Made by a program: the position numbers and the translations under genes
Notes under the pieces: model-generated
Databases searched by the model: none
Told to the model about the DNA's origin: nothing
Seen by the model: only the letters and a program-made list of their open reading frames with translations
Shown: positions 1 through 11,741 of the stretch, in pieces
Position numbering within the stretch: position 1 is the first letter of the stretch
Layout of the letters: each line of letters starts with the position of its first letter
Assembly: GCF_000516985.1 (NCBI RefSeq)
Contig: NW_006917091.1
Location: forward strand, 368,285-432,284
Reading direction: 5' to 3'
Source of the DNA: Pestalotiopsis fici W106-1
Taxonomy: Eukaryota > Ascomycota > Sordariomycetes > Amphisphaeriales > Sporocadaceae
Length of the DNA: 64,000 bases

Positions 1-485
1 AGCCTCTCGTTCTTTCCATGGTCGGCGAGTTTGTGGTTTTGAACCATCCAGCTAATAATGTCTACCGTCTCTACAGTCTTGGCGTTGCCGGTGATGTAAG
101 GCTTCCTTGTGTTCACGGGGTAGTCCTGAATGATGAGGACGTCGTTGTCTAATGTCTCGTTGCCCAGGGCTGCCAGCACATTTGGCACTCGATTCCTAGT
201 TCCGAAGCCAGTCTTGACAATGACGGCGATATCTTGGGAAGGGTCGATGGGGTACTTTTGCTCTTTGAAGAGCCACTTGTCGTCGGGGTGCAAATGTTGG
301 ACATAGTCGCTAGCTACGGTGGATTGCCATCGCAGTGTAGAGCGCAACGAGCTGTCGTACGGCGAAAGCACGTAGAATGTGAGAAAGAGAGCGATCAGGC
401 CAAGGACAATGGCCCGCGACCGCGAGAGTCGTGCAAAGACGAAGTTCCGTACCCGTGCGCCTTGATCCATGGATTCGATTCCCAT
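1..485 (-). CDS. Type II membrane protein, GT31/fringe-like glycosyltransferase (5' part only)
   Basis: The reading frame opens at an ATG at 485 and runs off the left edge without a stop, giving about 161 residues. A short basic cytosolic tail (residues 1-24) is followed by one hydrophobic segment (about 25-42), the signal-anchor layout of Golgi glycosyltransferases. The lumenal part contains AVIVKTGFGTRNRVP followed by a predicted beta-strand ending IIQDYP. This resembles the start of the nucleotide-sugar fold in fungal fringe-like (GT31-type) proteins. The DxD metal site and the rest of the catalytic domain would lie outside the window. I infer the glycosyltransferase role from topology and this short stretch only. 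No intron is evident in the visible part. It could also be an uncharacterised Golgi protein with a similar fold. Confidence 0.6.
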   Translation of the reverse strand, partial: MGIESMDQGARVRNFVFARLSRSRAIVLGLIALFLTFYVLSPYDSSLRSTLRWQSTVASDYVQHLHPDDKWLFKEQKYPIDPSQDIAVIVKTGFGTRNRVPNVLAALGNETLDNDVLIIQDYPVNTRKPYITGNAKTVETVDIISWMVQNHKLADHGKNER

Positions 486-2970
486 GGTTGTGTATGTGGG
501 CAGCGAGGCGGGAGTATGATTAATTGATGTGAACGGGGCCGTCGACGGCGGGGTGGTGGTGATTTGTCTGTTTCTCGCTTTCAATGGAATTCGTTCATGT
601 GCCAAGTCCCCAGACGGGATTCAAGGTTTTGGAGAACGGGGGAGGCGGGTGGGCGGCACCAGTGGAGAGATTTCGAGTAGCTGCAGACGAGCAAGACAAA
701 AACACCCAACGAGGAAATAAAGTCAAAAATAAAAAAACGAGTGTCGGGAGGGGCTGCAAAATGCTCAAGCCTCTCGGATGTTTGTGGTGTTTACGAGAAA
801 AACTATGTCGCTGCCCCGACAGATAGGAAAACCTTCAATGGAAAGATACTTCCTGCAGCAAAAAAGGAGAAGGGGATCGCCAGTCAGTTTGGGGTGCAAC
901 AATCGGCGCTACTCGAGCTCACTAGCAGGGGTGTGACCTCATTCAGACTTGAGTGGCAGGAGACCCCCAAATGGCAAAGGCCCCCCCAAAGCTCTGTCAG
1001 TGGTTGACGGTTTTGACGGCGGCGATAAAGAGCCCACGACCGCTACCTTTAGGCACCTTGTCCCCCAATCATTCCTGGCAAAGCGACGGCCAGCCACAGG
1101 TTGCGGGGCGGGTTTTTTTAAGATTAGTTCCTGCACAATACAACAGTACTACTGCATACTACCTGACCTCCTCTACTATGTACATCAATACTCCTCCTAC
1201 CGGCTCATTGCCAATTGTTTACCCCTGTAATGCCGCGCCCATCAGATTTGTTCGCGTCGTCGCTTTGGGAGCGAAAGCCCATGACGCGACAGATTGCTTA
1301 TGCTAAATATACTACATGGATATTGGACTTCATCAATCGCGGCACGGTTCACTCTAGTATCTATCTACAGTACCGACTTGCACCGAGTTGAAAAAAGCCC
1401 ACAATGGTTCCATCTTGCCCAACTCGTCCACCATAAGAGACGAGTCCAGAAGTCGCTGCGCCGCGTTCGCCAACTGCCGATCAGGGAAGAAAGAGAGTCT
1501 GGCCAGCTGGCCTATGTGCGTGGCTTTGGGAAAACGGAGATTAGACTCCACGACGGGGCTCAATGGGCCACACCTACCGAGCGTGCCGGGGGATGGACAC
1601 TGATGAATGATTCCCACAGGGGCGCAACCTTGCCGAACCACGAGCCTTCTTCTCCCACGAACTGCCTCCCAGCCGTAACGAGGTGCCACAACGTCGGCTG
1701 TGGCATGGCATTCTTTTATCTTTCCTCCCCCCCAACCATGGCGAAATTCGATACCTAGCAGCTGCTACTAGGGACCCCGTGGGTAATTGACAGCTCGTGG
1801 TAAATTACATGCCGTTTCAAAAGATTCTCGTCGGTTAGCATTCAAAATAAGCATAATATCTATGCTTGAAATGCTTGCCTGTTGTACGTCGGCAGTGATA
1901 CCATTTTGATTCTGGAAAGAAAAATTGCATGATGCCGGATTTCCAGCGTACGCGCGTCGCTCATATGGTCAGCTCCTAATGGGGCTGAAAAGCTACCAGT
2001 TCAATCGACATGATTGGCAGGTGTCATTACTTCGTACAACCTACGCATTTTGATCAAAAACGCGATTTTGTCACCTATTGTCGACATGAAATTTTTCCTT
2101 TTACAACTCACTTCACCAGATTCAAACTCATAAATGAAAAAGATGAGGACGCGGATCATGCCCGCGAGACCAGGCTCAATTCCCCTGATGGTGGCAGATA
2201 CCCGGTGCTGCTCTAGTGTAGCTGACAGTGTGGAGCTGAACAAGTCAAGCCCAAAGACGCACGCTTGCGGATCTCAATTGTACTATTCACGATAAGAGCA
2301 CTAGTTGCCAGAGATTCATACGTCATGAATAGAGGGCAAACTATACGTAGTTGAGAATACTTCCTCTGAATTACACCATCCTCGCAAATGCCAAAGTAGA
2401 TCGTTTCGGCAGTTCATTCGCCTTGTCGATATAATGCAAGCAATGTATTCCATACAACGAGTAGCACTCCGGCCAAGTGTCCCTGGATGCGCAATCAATG
2501 GCAAGAAGTGTGCTTGATAATTAATTACATTAGAGTCGGTGTATAGCCTATCTTACAACTTGTAAGTACAAAATAGATTGCCTCCAACCAACGCATTTTG
2601 CATTTCTTCTCATGTACCAACCAGCGTTGTGGATGGGCACTGGAAATGTTTCGACTACCTTGAGCTGAGACTCACATTGCCATTGGATAGCAAAACTTTG
2701 CATGGCATCATATGCAGAGAATCCTAATCTAGGCTTCTAAATGCCGTGAATGCAACATTCAATGAGCCTAAGACATGTCGATGACGATTTGATTTTGGGA
2801 CTGAGGGGGTTCCTTGATTCTCGTTTCATCACGGATTCCCAAGAATTTGACCAAGCGAACAAGTTCGGCTTTGCAGTCCTGAGAGTCGAAATTCGAATCT
2901 CTGGCCAGTGTCTGGTTCCACACCGATTCTAATCAAAAGGTTGCCCTCTGACACATGAAATTGTCGCATC
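486..2970. other. Intergenic, no gene recognised
   Basis: A 2.5 kb stretch with only short overlapping open frames on both strands (longest about 150 codons near 1294-1758). None shows a recognisable motif, splice-consistent extension or typical fungal start context. It must contain the promoter of the glycosyltransferase-like gene at its left end. I see no tRNA or repeat structure in it. Confidence 0.6.
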
Positions 2971-3669
2971 CTAGGTCTGCAGCCTTCTCTTTTCAACCCA
3001 GATCTTGAACTTCCCGCTGTGCTCCATATTGAACCCCTTCAGAGTCAAGTCGCCATGCTTGCGGTCCACCCACCATGCCAGCGTGTCCTCCAGGTCGTAT
3101 TCATCATCGTCCACGAGTTTATTGACAACCCGCATATCGAAAAAGTGGTCGTATTCCTTCCAGGCATATTCCATGGCCTTGACATTGGCACTCTCCAATG
3201 AACGAAAGACGCCGAGAATCTTGTGGGTAACATCACCGTCTCCTGCGTATTCGCTCCCATTGAATAAGTGCCGAGCCAGGTAAACGCAGTCTTTCGCATC
3301 TTTGTGTTGACCTAGATACTTGTCAAGGTCGCGTAGGATCTCCTCGGGCCAAGGTTGATGGTTTCGATTTCCTCCGCTCATTGATGATGATGGCGTCCAA
3401 TCACCCGGCGGGCTTTGGTCGTCCTCACGGACACCTGGCGGCTGGGGGCGACGATGCATTCGAGAGGTAGGCAAATCTCGTGACTTGAGCGTGTTTGAAG
3501 TGACTTTCTCTTCGTTTCTCTGGTCCATGATCTGCGCTGCTGAATATGACCGACCCCGAGTCGGCTTCATACCACGGGTAGGCTTTGTCACTCCCGTTGG
3601 CTTCACGCCCCTTGTTGGTGTCATCCCTCTCGATGGTCTCATTCCCCTGGTTCCCCTAGACGGCCTCAT
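2971..3669 (-). CDS. Unknown protein with N-terminal PTRG-type degenerate repeats
   Basis: A single uninterrupted frame of 232 codons starting at the ATG at 3669. The frame stays open upstream to 3753, but only a GTG is available there, so I chose the ATG; an upstream exon cannot be excluded. Residues 1-40 are a run of six or seven short degenerate units built on Met/Val-Lys/Arg-Pro-(S/T)-Arg-Gly, strongly basic. A disordered linker follows. The C-terminal part (about 110-232) looks folded, rich in aromatic and charged residues, and ends near the segment FKIWVEKRRL. I do not recognise the family. The repeats suggest RNA or membrane-surface binding as a guess. It lies upstream of the two tRNA genes with no obvious functional link. 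Confidence 0.5.
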   Translation of the reverse strand: MRPSRGTRGMRPSRGMTPTRGVKPTGVTKPTRGMKPTRGRSYSAAQIMDQRNEEKVTSNTLKSRDLPTSRMHRRPQPPGVREDDQSPPGDWTPSSSMSGGNRNHQPWPEEILRDLDKYLGQHKDAKDCVYLARHLFNGSEYAGDGDVTHKILGVFRSLESANVKAMEYAWKEYDHFFDMRVVNKLVDDDEYDLEDTLAWWVDRKHGDLTLKGFNMEHSGKFKIWVEKRRLQT

Positions 3670-3987
3670 TTTCAACTCAAGAATATACACAACCCCTGGG
3701 GTCGTCTTTGGTGAGTCAGCCCCTAATATAAAGGAGTATGTAGCATCAGGCACGCAGTTGAGTTAAAGAATAGTCAGTTTTGATGTTGCAGGCTACACAC
3801 CTGATCCCCACCGAAACGTTATCTGGCAAGGTGGATGTACTTTGTACCTACAAAGTATAAAAGTGAGCGAATTTCGGGACTTGGATGGATACCAACCCTC
3901 CACGGCGACCCCGGACGCCAGAACCCATCTCGGCTATTCATCAACATGTGTAATGATAACATCGCTTTCGTCAACAACAAAGGCCAC

Positions 3988-4060
3988 GCCCGGTTAGCTC
4001 AATCGGTAGAGCGTGAGACTCTTAATCTCAAGGCTGCGGGTTCGACCCCCGCATTGGGCT
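3988..4060 (+). tRNA. tRNA-Lys (anticodon CTT)
   Basis: A 73 nt cloverleaf without intron. The acceptor stem GCCCGGT pairs with ATTGGGC (two G-T wobbles), with discriminator T. The D-arm contains TAGCTCAATCGG (A box) and the T-arm GGTTCGACCCC (B box). The anticodon stem TGAGA/TCTCA closes the loop CTCTTAA, giving anticodon CTT, which decodes AAG lysine. Confidence 0.95.
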
Positions 4061-4561
4061 CAATTCCCAATGCATCTCAGATCAACTGAGATATATCTTG
4101 GTCCTTTATTTTTTGCAATTTTTTCCTATGCGCAATATGGTTGTCCGAAATTCAGAAGGTTTCAGGCCCGCCAAACTGTCGGGTCGAACGAGGCGGGAAG
4201 TGGGGACTGGACTGCAAAATTTTTGCTTGAAATTTTTCGCCCGCTAGAATGGCTTCCGGAGTCTTGCCGGAAACAGTCCAGTAATGAATGTTTCTTTTAT
4301 GCATTCCGCCCTGTCGCTGCATTAAAAAGGTGCATGACCAAGTTCACAAAGCATGGAATACACATGGGCGCGTGTGTTTTGTATCAAATAAAGAGCATCT
4401 TGATTGAGAAGTTATGCGGTGAGCGCAGACTCCAATGCTTCATATCAGTTGTCAAGTCTGCCAATTAAATATGTGAATGCCGGGAACACCTGTAGTAGGT
4501 GCATTTCTACTTGCGGTTCTGCAAAGCAAAAATTTAGACTAGTTGGACAAAAACTTCAACT

Positions 4562-4661
4562 TGCTCAGCCACAGGATTGAACTGAGGACCTTCGCATTTA
4601 CTTTATATTTCCGAATAGGAAATATTAGTACGACGCTCTAACCAACTGAGCTAGCCGAGCT
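4562..4661 (-). tRNA. tRNA-Ile (anticodon AAT) with intron
   Basis: On the minus strand the acceptor stem GCTCGGC pairs with GCTGAGC (one wobble), followed by discriminator A. The A box is TAGCTCAGTTGG. The anticodon stem TCGTA/TGCGA encloses CTAATA, then an intron of about 25 nt, then A. The anticodon is therefore AAT (Ile), and the intron sits at the canonical 37/38 position. The intron can itself form a hairpin (TATTTCC/GGAAATA). The T-arm has the loop TTCAATC and one T-T mismatch in its stem, which is unusual, so a slightly decayed copy is possible, but all other pairing holds. Confidence 0.85.
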
Positions 4662-5199
4662 TGTTGCTTGTTGTTGATGCAGTGATTGCTTAACAGTCCT
4701 TCAATCGATGACCTGATGGAGACGGTGGGCGTTCGTTACCCGCCTTGTGTAAAGATATTTTCTATTGTGACTGGGATTCGCTGTTGAATTTGAGTCATTT
4801 TATAGAAATACACTCAGGATCCACCGGGGACTGTGTCTTGAATCTAAGTATGCCGAAGGTGTTGTACACTGGTCGGTGACTACCCTTTCAGTGGATGGCT
4901 TGCTCGTCAGACCAGATTCTGGCTTGTGGCAAGTAGCAACTGAAAGCCTCAAGGTTTCAGTTACGGTCCATTCAGACTTCTGGAGTAAATGTTGATTCTC
5001 TCTTTACATGTATAGCCCAGCATTAATTCCGACTACGTCGACTCATTCGGAGACTGCTTTCCGTTGACTCATGTGTCGTCTATTTATATTGATTTGTTAG
5101 CGCATTATTCCACACGAACAAAATAGACCGTCTTCAATGTATCCAGGATGGCGTTGGAGATTGCCTCAGGCTGTAATAATAACACTCTTCACAATAAGT
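4662..5199. other. Intergenic, no gene recognised
   Basis: About 540 bp between tRNA-Ile and the stop of the RNase H gene. No coding frame of note and no repeat seen; it includes the 3' region of the RNase H transcript. Confidence 0.6.
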
Positions 5200-6422
5200 T
5201 CAGACTTCCGGATCCCGCCACTCTGCTGAAACCCTTTCCCCAGCAGCGGCCGTCTTGGCACTATAATCGGCAACAGAGTTCCACTCTCGAGGGATCTTCC
5301 AGAAGTGAACCTTGACCCCCTCGCGATCCCATCTCTCAACATCGCCCAGAAGCAATTCCCATAGATCCTTGTTCTTGACGCCTGTACCTTGCCTCGTCGT
5401 CCAGCCATATCTGATCCAAGACTTGATATGCTTCGTAGCACCTTCTACAACGTATCCCGAATCCGTGGCAATGACAATGGCGTGGCAGTGCAGGCGGCGC
5501 CAGTGCCCGGAACGCAACGCGACAATGACGGCGCGGAGCTCTGCACGGTTGCTCGTCTGAGCGCTCTCGTCGCCGAAAGGACCCGTAGTCTCCAGGCGGC
5601 CAGCCAAGCAGGCCTGAACTCCAGTGCTGCGCTGTCCAGACTGTACAGACCAACCCGCCTTTGGATTCGGTTGGCCATTGTTCAGACACGCGCCATCGGT
5701 TAAGACCAGGAGCTTACCTCGGTCGTTGAAATGTGTGTACCTGTTGTGGCTGTCAGTGCATACATTCATATTGCCAATACTCATCGTTTGATGAGGGAAT
5801 CTTGATCTCACCGAAGAATGCCACCTTCATCCTCCATTGTGGCAGGGAAAAGCTCCATTGGTTTAATGGTGGTGTTGAGCGGAAAGAACTTTGTGGGAAA
5901 GATGTGACCCGTGCCTCTCACTTTCTCTGGAAAAGGATGCGGAGGCATATTTTGACGGAGTCTGTTTAGAGTCGCCTGCGCCTGACTGTCCGAGGTCTGG
6001 CGAGGAGGAGGCGGGCCATACACGCGGTATATGATGGCTCTGGTCTCGGGAGAAAGATTCCAATAAATGGCCTCAGCCTCAGTTTCCTCTGGCTGAGCAT
6101 CCTGAAATGTACCCGGGGGTCGATAGGCAAGCCCACCCCATGGAGGTAGCCATGGAGGTAGCTGCTGCTGCTGTTGTAGGTGATTTCTCGCGCTGTGCGC
6201 ATCCCGATCTTCATCATCTTTATCATCATCTTCTTCTCCTTCTTCTTCGCTAAGAACGTCTTCCATGACGGTGTAGTCGCTGCAACACCTATGGCAAGTG
6301 ACGAGGCCGTGAGGACTACAGACTATACGGCCATTTGGCAATTGACAAGGACCCTCCTCATCGTCGCTGCTGCTTGGTCCTAGTGGTATCAGACCCTGGG
6401 CCAAGTACCAACCAAGAGGCAT
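5200..6422 (-). CDS. RNase H1-type protein with N-terminal Cys/His motif and acidic linker
   Basis: Two exons, 6422-5812 and 5749-5200, joined across a 62 nt intron (donor GTGAG, acceptor CTGACAG). The product is 386 aa. Residues 30-50 hold a Cys/His motif (CSPHGLVTCHRCC), followed by an acidic Asp/Glu stretch and a Gln run, a layout seen in fungal RNase H-like proteins. The C-terminal half is an RNase H fold with the four metal-binding acidic residues: Asp222 in VLTDGAC, Glu274 in NRAELRA, Asp300 in IATDSGY and Asp365 in NSVADYSA. It should cut the RNA strand of RNA-DNA hybrids. There is no hybrid-binding domain like that of eukaryotic RNase H1, so the N-terminus may have another targeting role. 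Reverse transcriptase sequence is absent, so this is not a retroelement remnant. Confidence 0.9.
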
Positions 6423-6814
6423 TGTGATTGATGCGATTCAGTTCAAATAAAGATGAATGAGGCGCAATTGCAGCAAGGGCTGCGCGTACCTGCATTAGTA
6501 GTCCGTCAGTCGGTACATGAAACGAGAGATATTATATTACGTACCTAGTTGGTGGAGCAGGTGATATGATGGCATTGGATGTCCACATTGTGGAACAATA
6601 TGGGACTCAGGTAGTAGAGGGCGTCTTCACCTCCTACGGCATATATACATGTGTTCCAGTACCGGATCAGCCGGAGAAGTATGCTTTCACCGATCAGTGG
6701 TACGGTGTACCCATCAAGCACTAATCTTAACATTTAACACATATTTGCAGATTTAGTGCCCAGATTGAGTGCCTGCGCGGCTTCATCCGCTCGTGAGGAC
6801 AACCGTATTGCCAG

Positions 6815-6921
<107 letters not shown>

Positions 6922-7942
6922 GTATGGTACAATGATCGCAGAGGGAAAAATAAACAGATAGCCATTGTTGAGCTTCGTTAAGTGCTACTTGAAGACAGCT
7001 TGGCAGAAATAGTCAATCGTACCAGAATGGGCGTATTCAACGACGTCATGGCTCTTGCAAACAGCGAAGCCACAAGTCAAGCAGTAAATTGATTCAAAGT
7101 AACATCGTTTCCTGTCGAGCCAAGGCCGCTGCAACTACAGGAAACCAAGATGATGTTATGGTTATCCCCTTCAATTTTTCGCACAAGTAAATATGTACCT
7201 ATGCTATAAGGCGCTTATTTACATGGGATGCCTGTGCTAGCTTCGTGAGGGTAAGAACATGTTTGAGGCGCAATGTTGCTTTACTGTATTCCGTACAAAT
7301 ACACAAAGCACGTGAACCTTCTGGTGTGCGTATTTCCCTCGCCATGTCCCCAAATCCATAGGCTGAACCGAGAGCCTGGAAAAGGTGACATTATGTTTCC
7401 TAATCTAATGCAACTTGCAAGTTTGTTTGACGCTCGTGAACCGACAAATGCTACCGCTTCTCCAAATTTCCCCCGCAAACACCCCCATGGACCCAATATA
7501 CCCCGCAAAATTCGTATGACCAGGATCGCAAGATGCAGTACGAGTATTCCACCTATCACGGGCCGGAACCGGGTATATTCCACCACAAAGTGCCGGCTGG
7601 GGTTACACTTGCGAACCTAGCACAATGTATATCGAGCTTACCGCTTGGACGGCGAGTTGGCCCTATCCTCATTGACAAGACGAACTATTTTCCCACCCGT
7701 ATCGAGCCATGTGATAGGTGCGCATACATGTTCGAGCCGCAAAATGCTCGGTTCGCATGGTGCATATTCACCTCCCAGGTCGATATGTATGGCGATATTT
7801 CTCCAAACATGAGGTTTCTCCAATAACATACTCCAATTGTTCCCTGGCACTGTATTCTCCCTCAGCGGAGCTTGCACGCATGGTCCGCATGGAAATTCGT
7901 CCGCGGCCGTCTCGGCACTGCAGTCGAGGGCCTGGGCACAGA

Positions 7943-7949
7943 TATATAA
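7943..7949 (+). promoter_or_regulatory. TATA box candidate of the GH51 gene
   Basis: TATATAA 84 bp upstream of the ATG of the arabinofuranosidase gene, at a suitable distance for a core promoter. Confidence 0.45.
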
Positions 7950-8026
7950 CGGCGCGCAATTCGCGTGCTCTGGTGGCCGGGTAGTAAGTTCTGTCTCCAG
8001 CTGTAGTGTGACAACGCCTCCCTGCG

Positions 8027-10348
8027 ATGTGGTCTCAAGCTTTTGGTATCCTGGCCGTGGCGCTGCCACTTGGCAGTGCTTTGAACATCAGCGTCAGTTC
8101 CGATGGCGGCAATGCTACGAGTGGCCATCAATACGGTTTCCTCCACGAGGTGAGATGGATTGCTACTCATAATTGGCACTGCCGGTGAGGTCTCTGACTG
8201 GAACGATGTAGGACATTAGCAACTCGGGAGACGGTGGACTGTACGCCGAATTGATTCGAAACCGCGCCTTCCAGTCCAGCTACCGGTACCCATCCACACT
8301 CGAAGGCTGGTACTCTGTCAACGGCGCCGTCCTCAGCCTGCAAAATCTGAGTACACCCCTGTCGAGTGCTCTGCAGACCTCGGTCAATGTTGCCGCTGGC
8401 GACGCCGACGGCGCCATTGGTCTCTACAATGATGGGTACTGGGGAATGGATGTCAAGCAAAAGACGTACACGGGATCCTTTTGGGTCAAGGGGTCGTACT
8501 CTGGCGATTTCAACGCTTCCCTCGTCTCCAACATCACGGGCGAGGTGTTTGGCAGCGTCGCAGTTGCTTCGCAGAGCACACCTGACGAATGGGTCGAACA
8601 CACGTTTGAGCTCGTTCCGAGCGTGGATGCACCAAGCTCGAACAATTCGTTTGCCATTACATTCGATTCCGCAGTAGGTTCCCTATGCGGCTATGACCGC
8701 CGTTTACCATCACTGACTGACAATTTTCCAGGGCGCCGAGGACGGATCTCTGGACTTTAATCTCATTAGCCTCTTTCCCCCGACGTACAAGAACCGTGCC
8801 AATGGAGCCAGGGTCGATCTTGCCGAAGTACTTGAGGCCTTTCACCCGGTCAGTATCTGTACCACGTGCAAGTTGGTGATGTTAACTGACTCAAGCCTTA
8901 GACATTCTTTCGCGTTCCTGGTGGCAACATGCTCGAGGGCCTGGTGAACAGCTCGTATTGGGATTGGAAGAACTCCATTGGCCCTCTAAAGGATCGCCCA
9001 GGCTATGCTGGCGTCTGGGGCTACCAACAGACAAATGGTCTCGGCCTGCTGGAGTATCTGGAGCTTGCCGAAGACATGGGTCTTGAGCTTGGTGAGTTAC
9101 CTGAGTCTTTGGAGTAACATCGGATCATAGGCTGACAGATTACGAAATAGTTGTCGCGGTCTGGGCGGGATTGGCTCTGAATGGCGACATTACACCACAG
9201 GACGAGCTACAGCCATTTATCGACGATGCGCTGAACCAAATTGAATTCATCACTGGCTCTGCCGATTCCACCTGGGGTGCAATTCGCGCCGAGTATGGCC
9301 ACCCCGAGCCCTTTACGCTCAAGTACGTCGAGATCGGAAACGAGGACTGGCTCGCTGGCGCCCCCGAGGGATGGGAGACGTACCAGGAGTACCGCTTCCC
9401 CATGTTTCTCCAGGCAATCAACGATGCCTACCCTGATATTCAAGTCATCTCTTCCGGTTCTGTCCTAGATGGCTATGATATCCCGGCACCGGCTGACGGC
9501 GACTACCACATTTATGGAACTCCTGACGACATGGTCGATCAGTTTGACCTTTTTGATAATATCACCATCCCGCACTTGATCGGTGAGGCTGCGGCGGTCC
9601 ATCCCAATGGCGGAACCGCTTGGGACGGCGGCCTTCTTCAGTATCCTTGGTGGGGCGGTGCCATTGGCGAGGCCGCCTCTTTGATCGGATACGAGAGAAA
9701 CTCGGACAGAATCCTGGGAGCTTTATATGTAAGTCGACCTAGCAAAAGTTTCCTTTGTGTGCAATGCTGACAGGTCTGCAGGCCCCAATCATTCGGAGCC
9801 TGGACAGGTGGCAGTGGGCTACTACAATGGTCCAATTCGCGGCGGACCCAGCCCTGACGACCAAGTCGACGAGCTGGTTTGTCTGGGAGGTAAGTGCTCA
9901 ATGGTGTCAGACTCTGGCTGGAAATTGACTAACGACTATACTCCAGCTCTTCGCCGGCCACATCTTCACACACACACTTCCAGCCACATCTGATTTCAAC
10001 CCCGCCTACTATGTTGCGGGTAAGAACGAAGACACCGGGGCGTACATCTTCAAAGCAACTGTCTACAACTCCACGGAAGGCGCAGACGTGCCTGTCACTC
10101 TCAACTTTGAGGGCGTCTCTGCCGGTGCCACCGCCGAGCTCACAGTCCTCACCGGCCCCGAAGACCCCTACGGCTGGAACGACCCATTTACTGGCGTGAA
10201 TGTGGTCACGACGACCAAGACGACGCTTACCGCCGATGACGCTGGTGCTTTTGAGTTCTCCCTGCCCAACCTCAGCGTTGCGGTTCTGGACACGGGCGCC
10301 GTGAGTAATTACACAACGCGCTCCATGAAGTATGGAAAGCGATACTAA
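8027..10348 (+). CDS. abfA: Secreted alpha-L-arabinofuranosidase, GH51
   Basis: Seven exons: 8027-8149, 8212-8673, 8732-8848, 8902-9091, 9151-9728, 9782-9889 and 9947-10348, all with GT-AG introns of 53-62 nt, giving 659 aa, the usual size of fungal GH51 enzymes. Residues 1-18 form a signal peptide (hydrophobic core after MWSQAF), so the enzyme is secreted. It removes terminal arabinofuranosyl side chains from arabinan and arabinoxylan. The family signature runs through [30 protein letters not shown] and EIGNEDW; the Glu before DW in the last is the acid/base. The motif HLIGEAAA with its Glu is a candidate nucleophile region. N-glycosylation sequons are common, as in secreted proteins. It converges on the aldo-keto reductase gene downstream, with 139 bp between stops. 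Confidence 0.93.
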
Positions 10349-10487
10349 GAAAACATGCCCACGTGCTGACTTCTGTGTTTATCTATCTTTCACCCGTCTT
10401 GAATGGCGGTCGATATATAGTAGAGATGTTTAATTTCATTTGAGATTGATCTTCAAATCATCAGCTGTAGCTTTTCGCATTGATGTC

Positions 10488-11741
10488 CTAGATCGACTTT
10501 TGTTTCTGGGCGTTCGGAAAGACAACGTGGCTAGTGCGGGCGAGCCAATTTGATTTGCCAGTCAACTGGGGATCGGGGCCGATAAAGTCATGAGGGAATC
10601 CCAATTGAAATGGTCGCACGTTCTCCAAAAAGGAAATTTGCTGATCGGTCAACTTGATGCTCAATGCCCGGATGTTGTCCTGTAGATGCTCGACCTTTCT
10701 CCCTCCCACGATTGGAAATACGTTGGGGGCTTTGTGCAGTACATAGGCCAAGGCAATGGCGGTGACGGACTCGTTATTGTGCTCGGCCGCTACCTTGGCC
10801 AGGGCAGCACTCATTCTTACTTCTTCTGGGGTCTGGTGTGCACCCGAGAGTAAGCGTAGAGGTTCTCCGGCTTCTTTGCGCTTTTCAATGGCTTCTTTGG
10901 TTTGAAATTTGCCTCCGCCCATGACGTCCCAGCTTTAGCTCAATGTCGGATTAGTCTCATGTTTCGATCGGCACATGGTGTTGTGGATTTGAATGCTGCA
11001 TAATATGCGCAACATGATCAGAGGTTATGCTCGGGAAACTTACGGAGCTAATGCCATTCCAAAGTGCCTGGCCATGGGTATGATATCCCTTTCAAATGCT
11101 CGGTTCATCACGTTCCATCTCCCCTGGTAGACGCTGAATGGTGTCTTTCCTTGCTCGACGGCATACGTGTTTGCGGCTGCGACGATCCACGCTGGGGTGT
11201 CTGAGACTCCAAGGTATAGGACTTTGCCTTGCACCACGAGCATGTGCAGGGTGTCCATCAGTTCCTTGATCGACGTAGTGTGGTCCCACCAGTGCATGTA
11301 GAGGATGTCGATATAGTCTGTCTGCAACTTCTTCAACGAGTCCCGCACACACATGTGGATGAGCTTGCGGTGATTGCCGCTAAAGTTTGCAGCCTGAGGT
11401 CCCTTGCCAACAGCGTAGCTGCGGTAGTCCGTGGTGAACTTGGTGGCGATGATCATGGAGTCACGGTTGCCTCGCTGCGCCATCCACTCGCCGATCCACG
11501 TCTCCGACTGCTCATCTTGGTAGTTGCTTGAGGTGTCAATGATGTTACCTCCGGCTTCCCAAAAGGCGTCGAGTAGTTTGAACGAGGTCTCCTTGTCCAT
11601 GGACCCCAGAAATCCAGCCCATTTTTCACCTATAGACATGCCGCCCAGCTGAAGCGGGGACACTCTCATTGCGGCCGTCGACGAGAATATCCTGTGACGG
11701 CCAAGCTCTGTCGCTGGCTCTGGGAGGGATTGTCCAATCAT
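10488..11741 (-). CDS. Aldo-keto reductase, aryl-alcohol dehydrogenase (AAD) type
   Basis: Two exons, 11741-11044 and 10932-10488, joined across a 111 nt intron, giving 380 aa. I chose the ATG at 11741 because it gives the family start [17 protein letters not shown]; the frame is open further upstream but lacks an ATG. The AKR tetrad is present: Asp and Tyr in [10 protein letters not shown], Lys in [10 protein letters not shown] and His in ILYMHWWDH. The C-terminal cofactor segment [15 protein letters not shown] fits NADPH binding. Members reduce aromatic aldehydes to alcohols and serve in detoxification or lignin-fragment metabolism. The segment [11 protein letters not shown], rebuilt by the splice, is diagnostic for the AAD branch. 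Cytosolic; no signal peptide. Confidence 0.9.

Noticed and set aside
1294..1758. 154-codon plus-strand frame and its 111-codon minus-strand counterpart
   Set aside because: No motif, mixed composition and overlapping frames of both strands; nothing supports coding.
5200..6422. RNase H gene as a retrotransposon remnant
   Set aside because: No reverse transcriptase, integrase or terminal repeats nearby, and the gene has a spliced, fungal-specific N-terminus.
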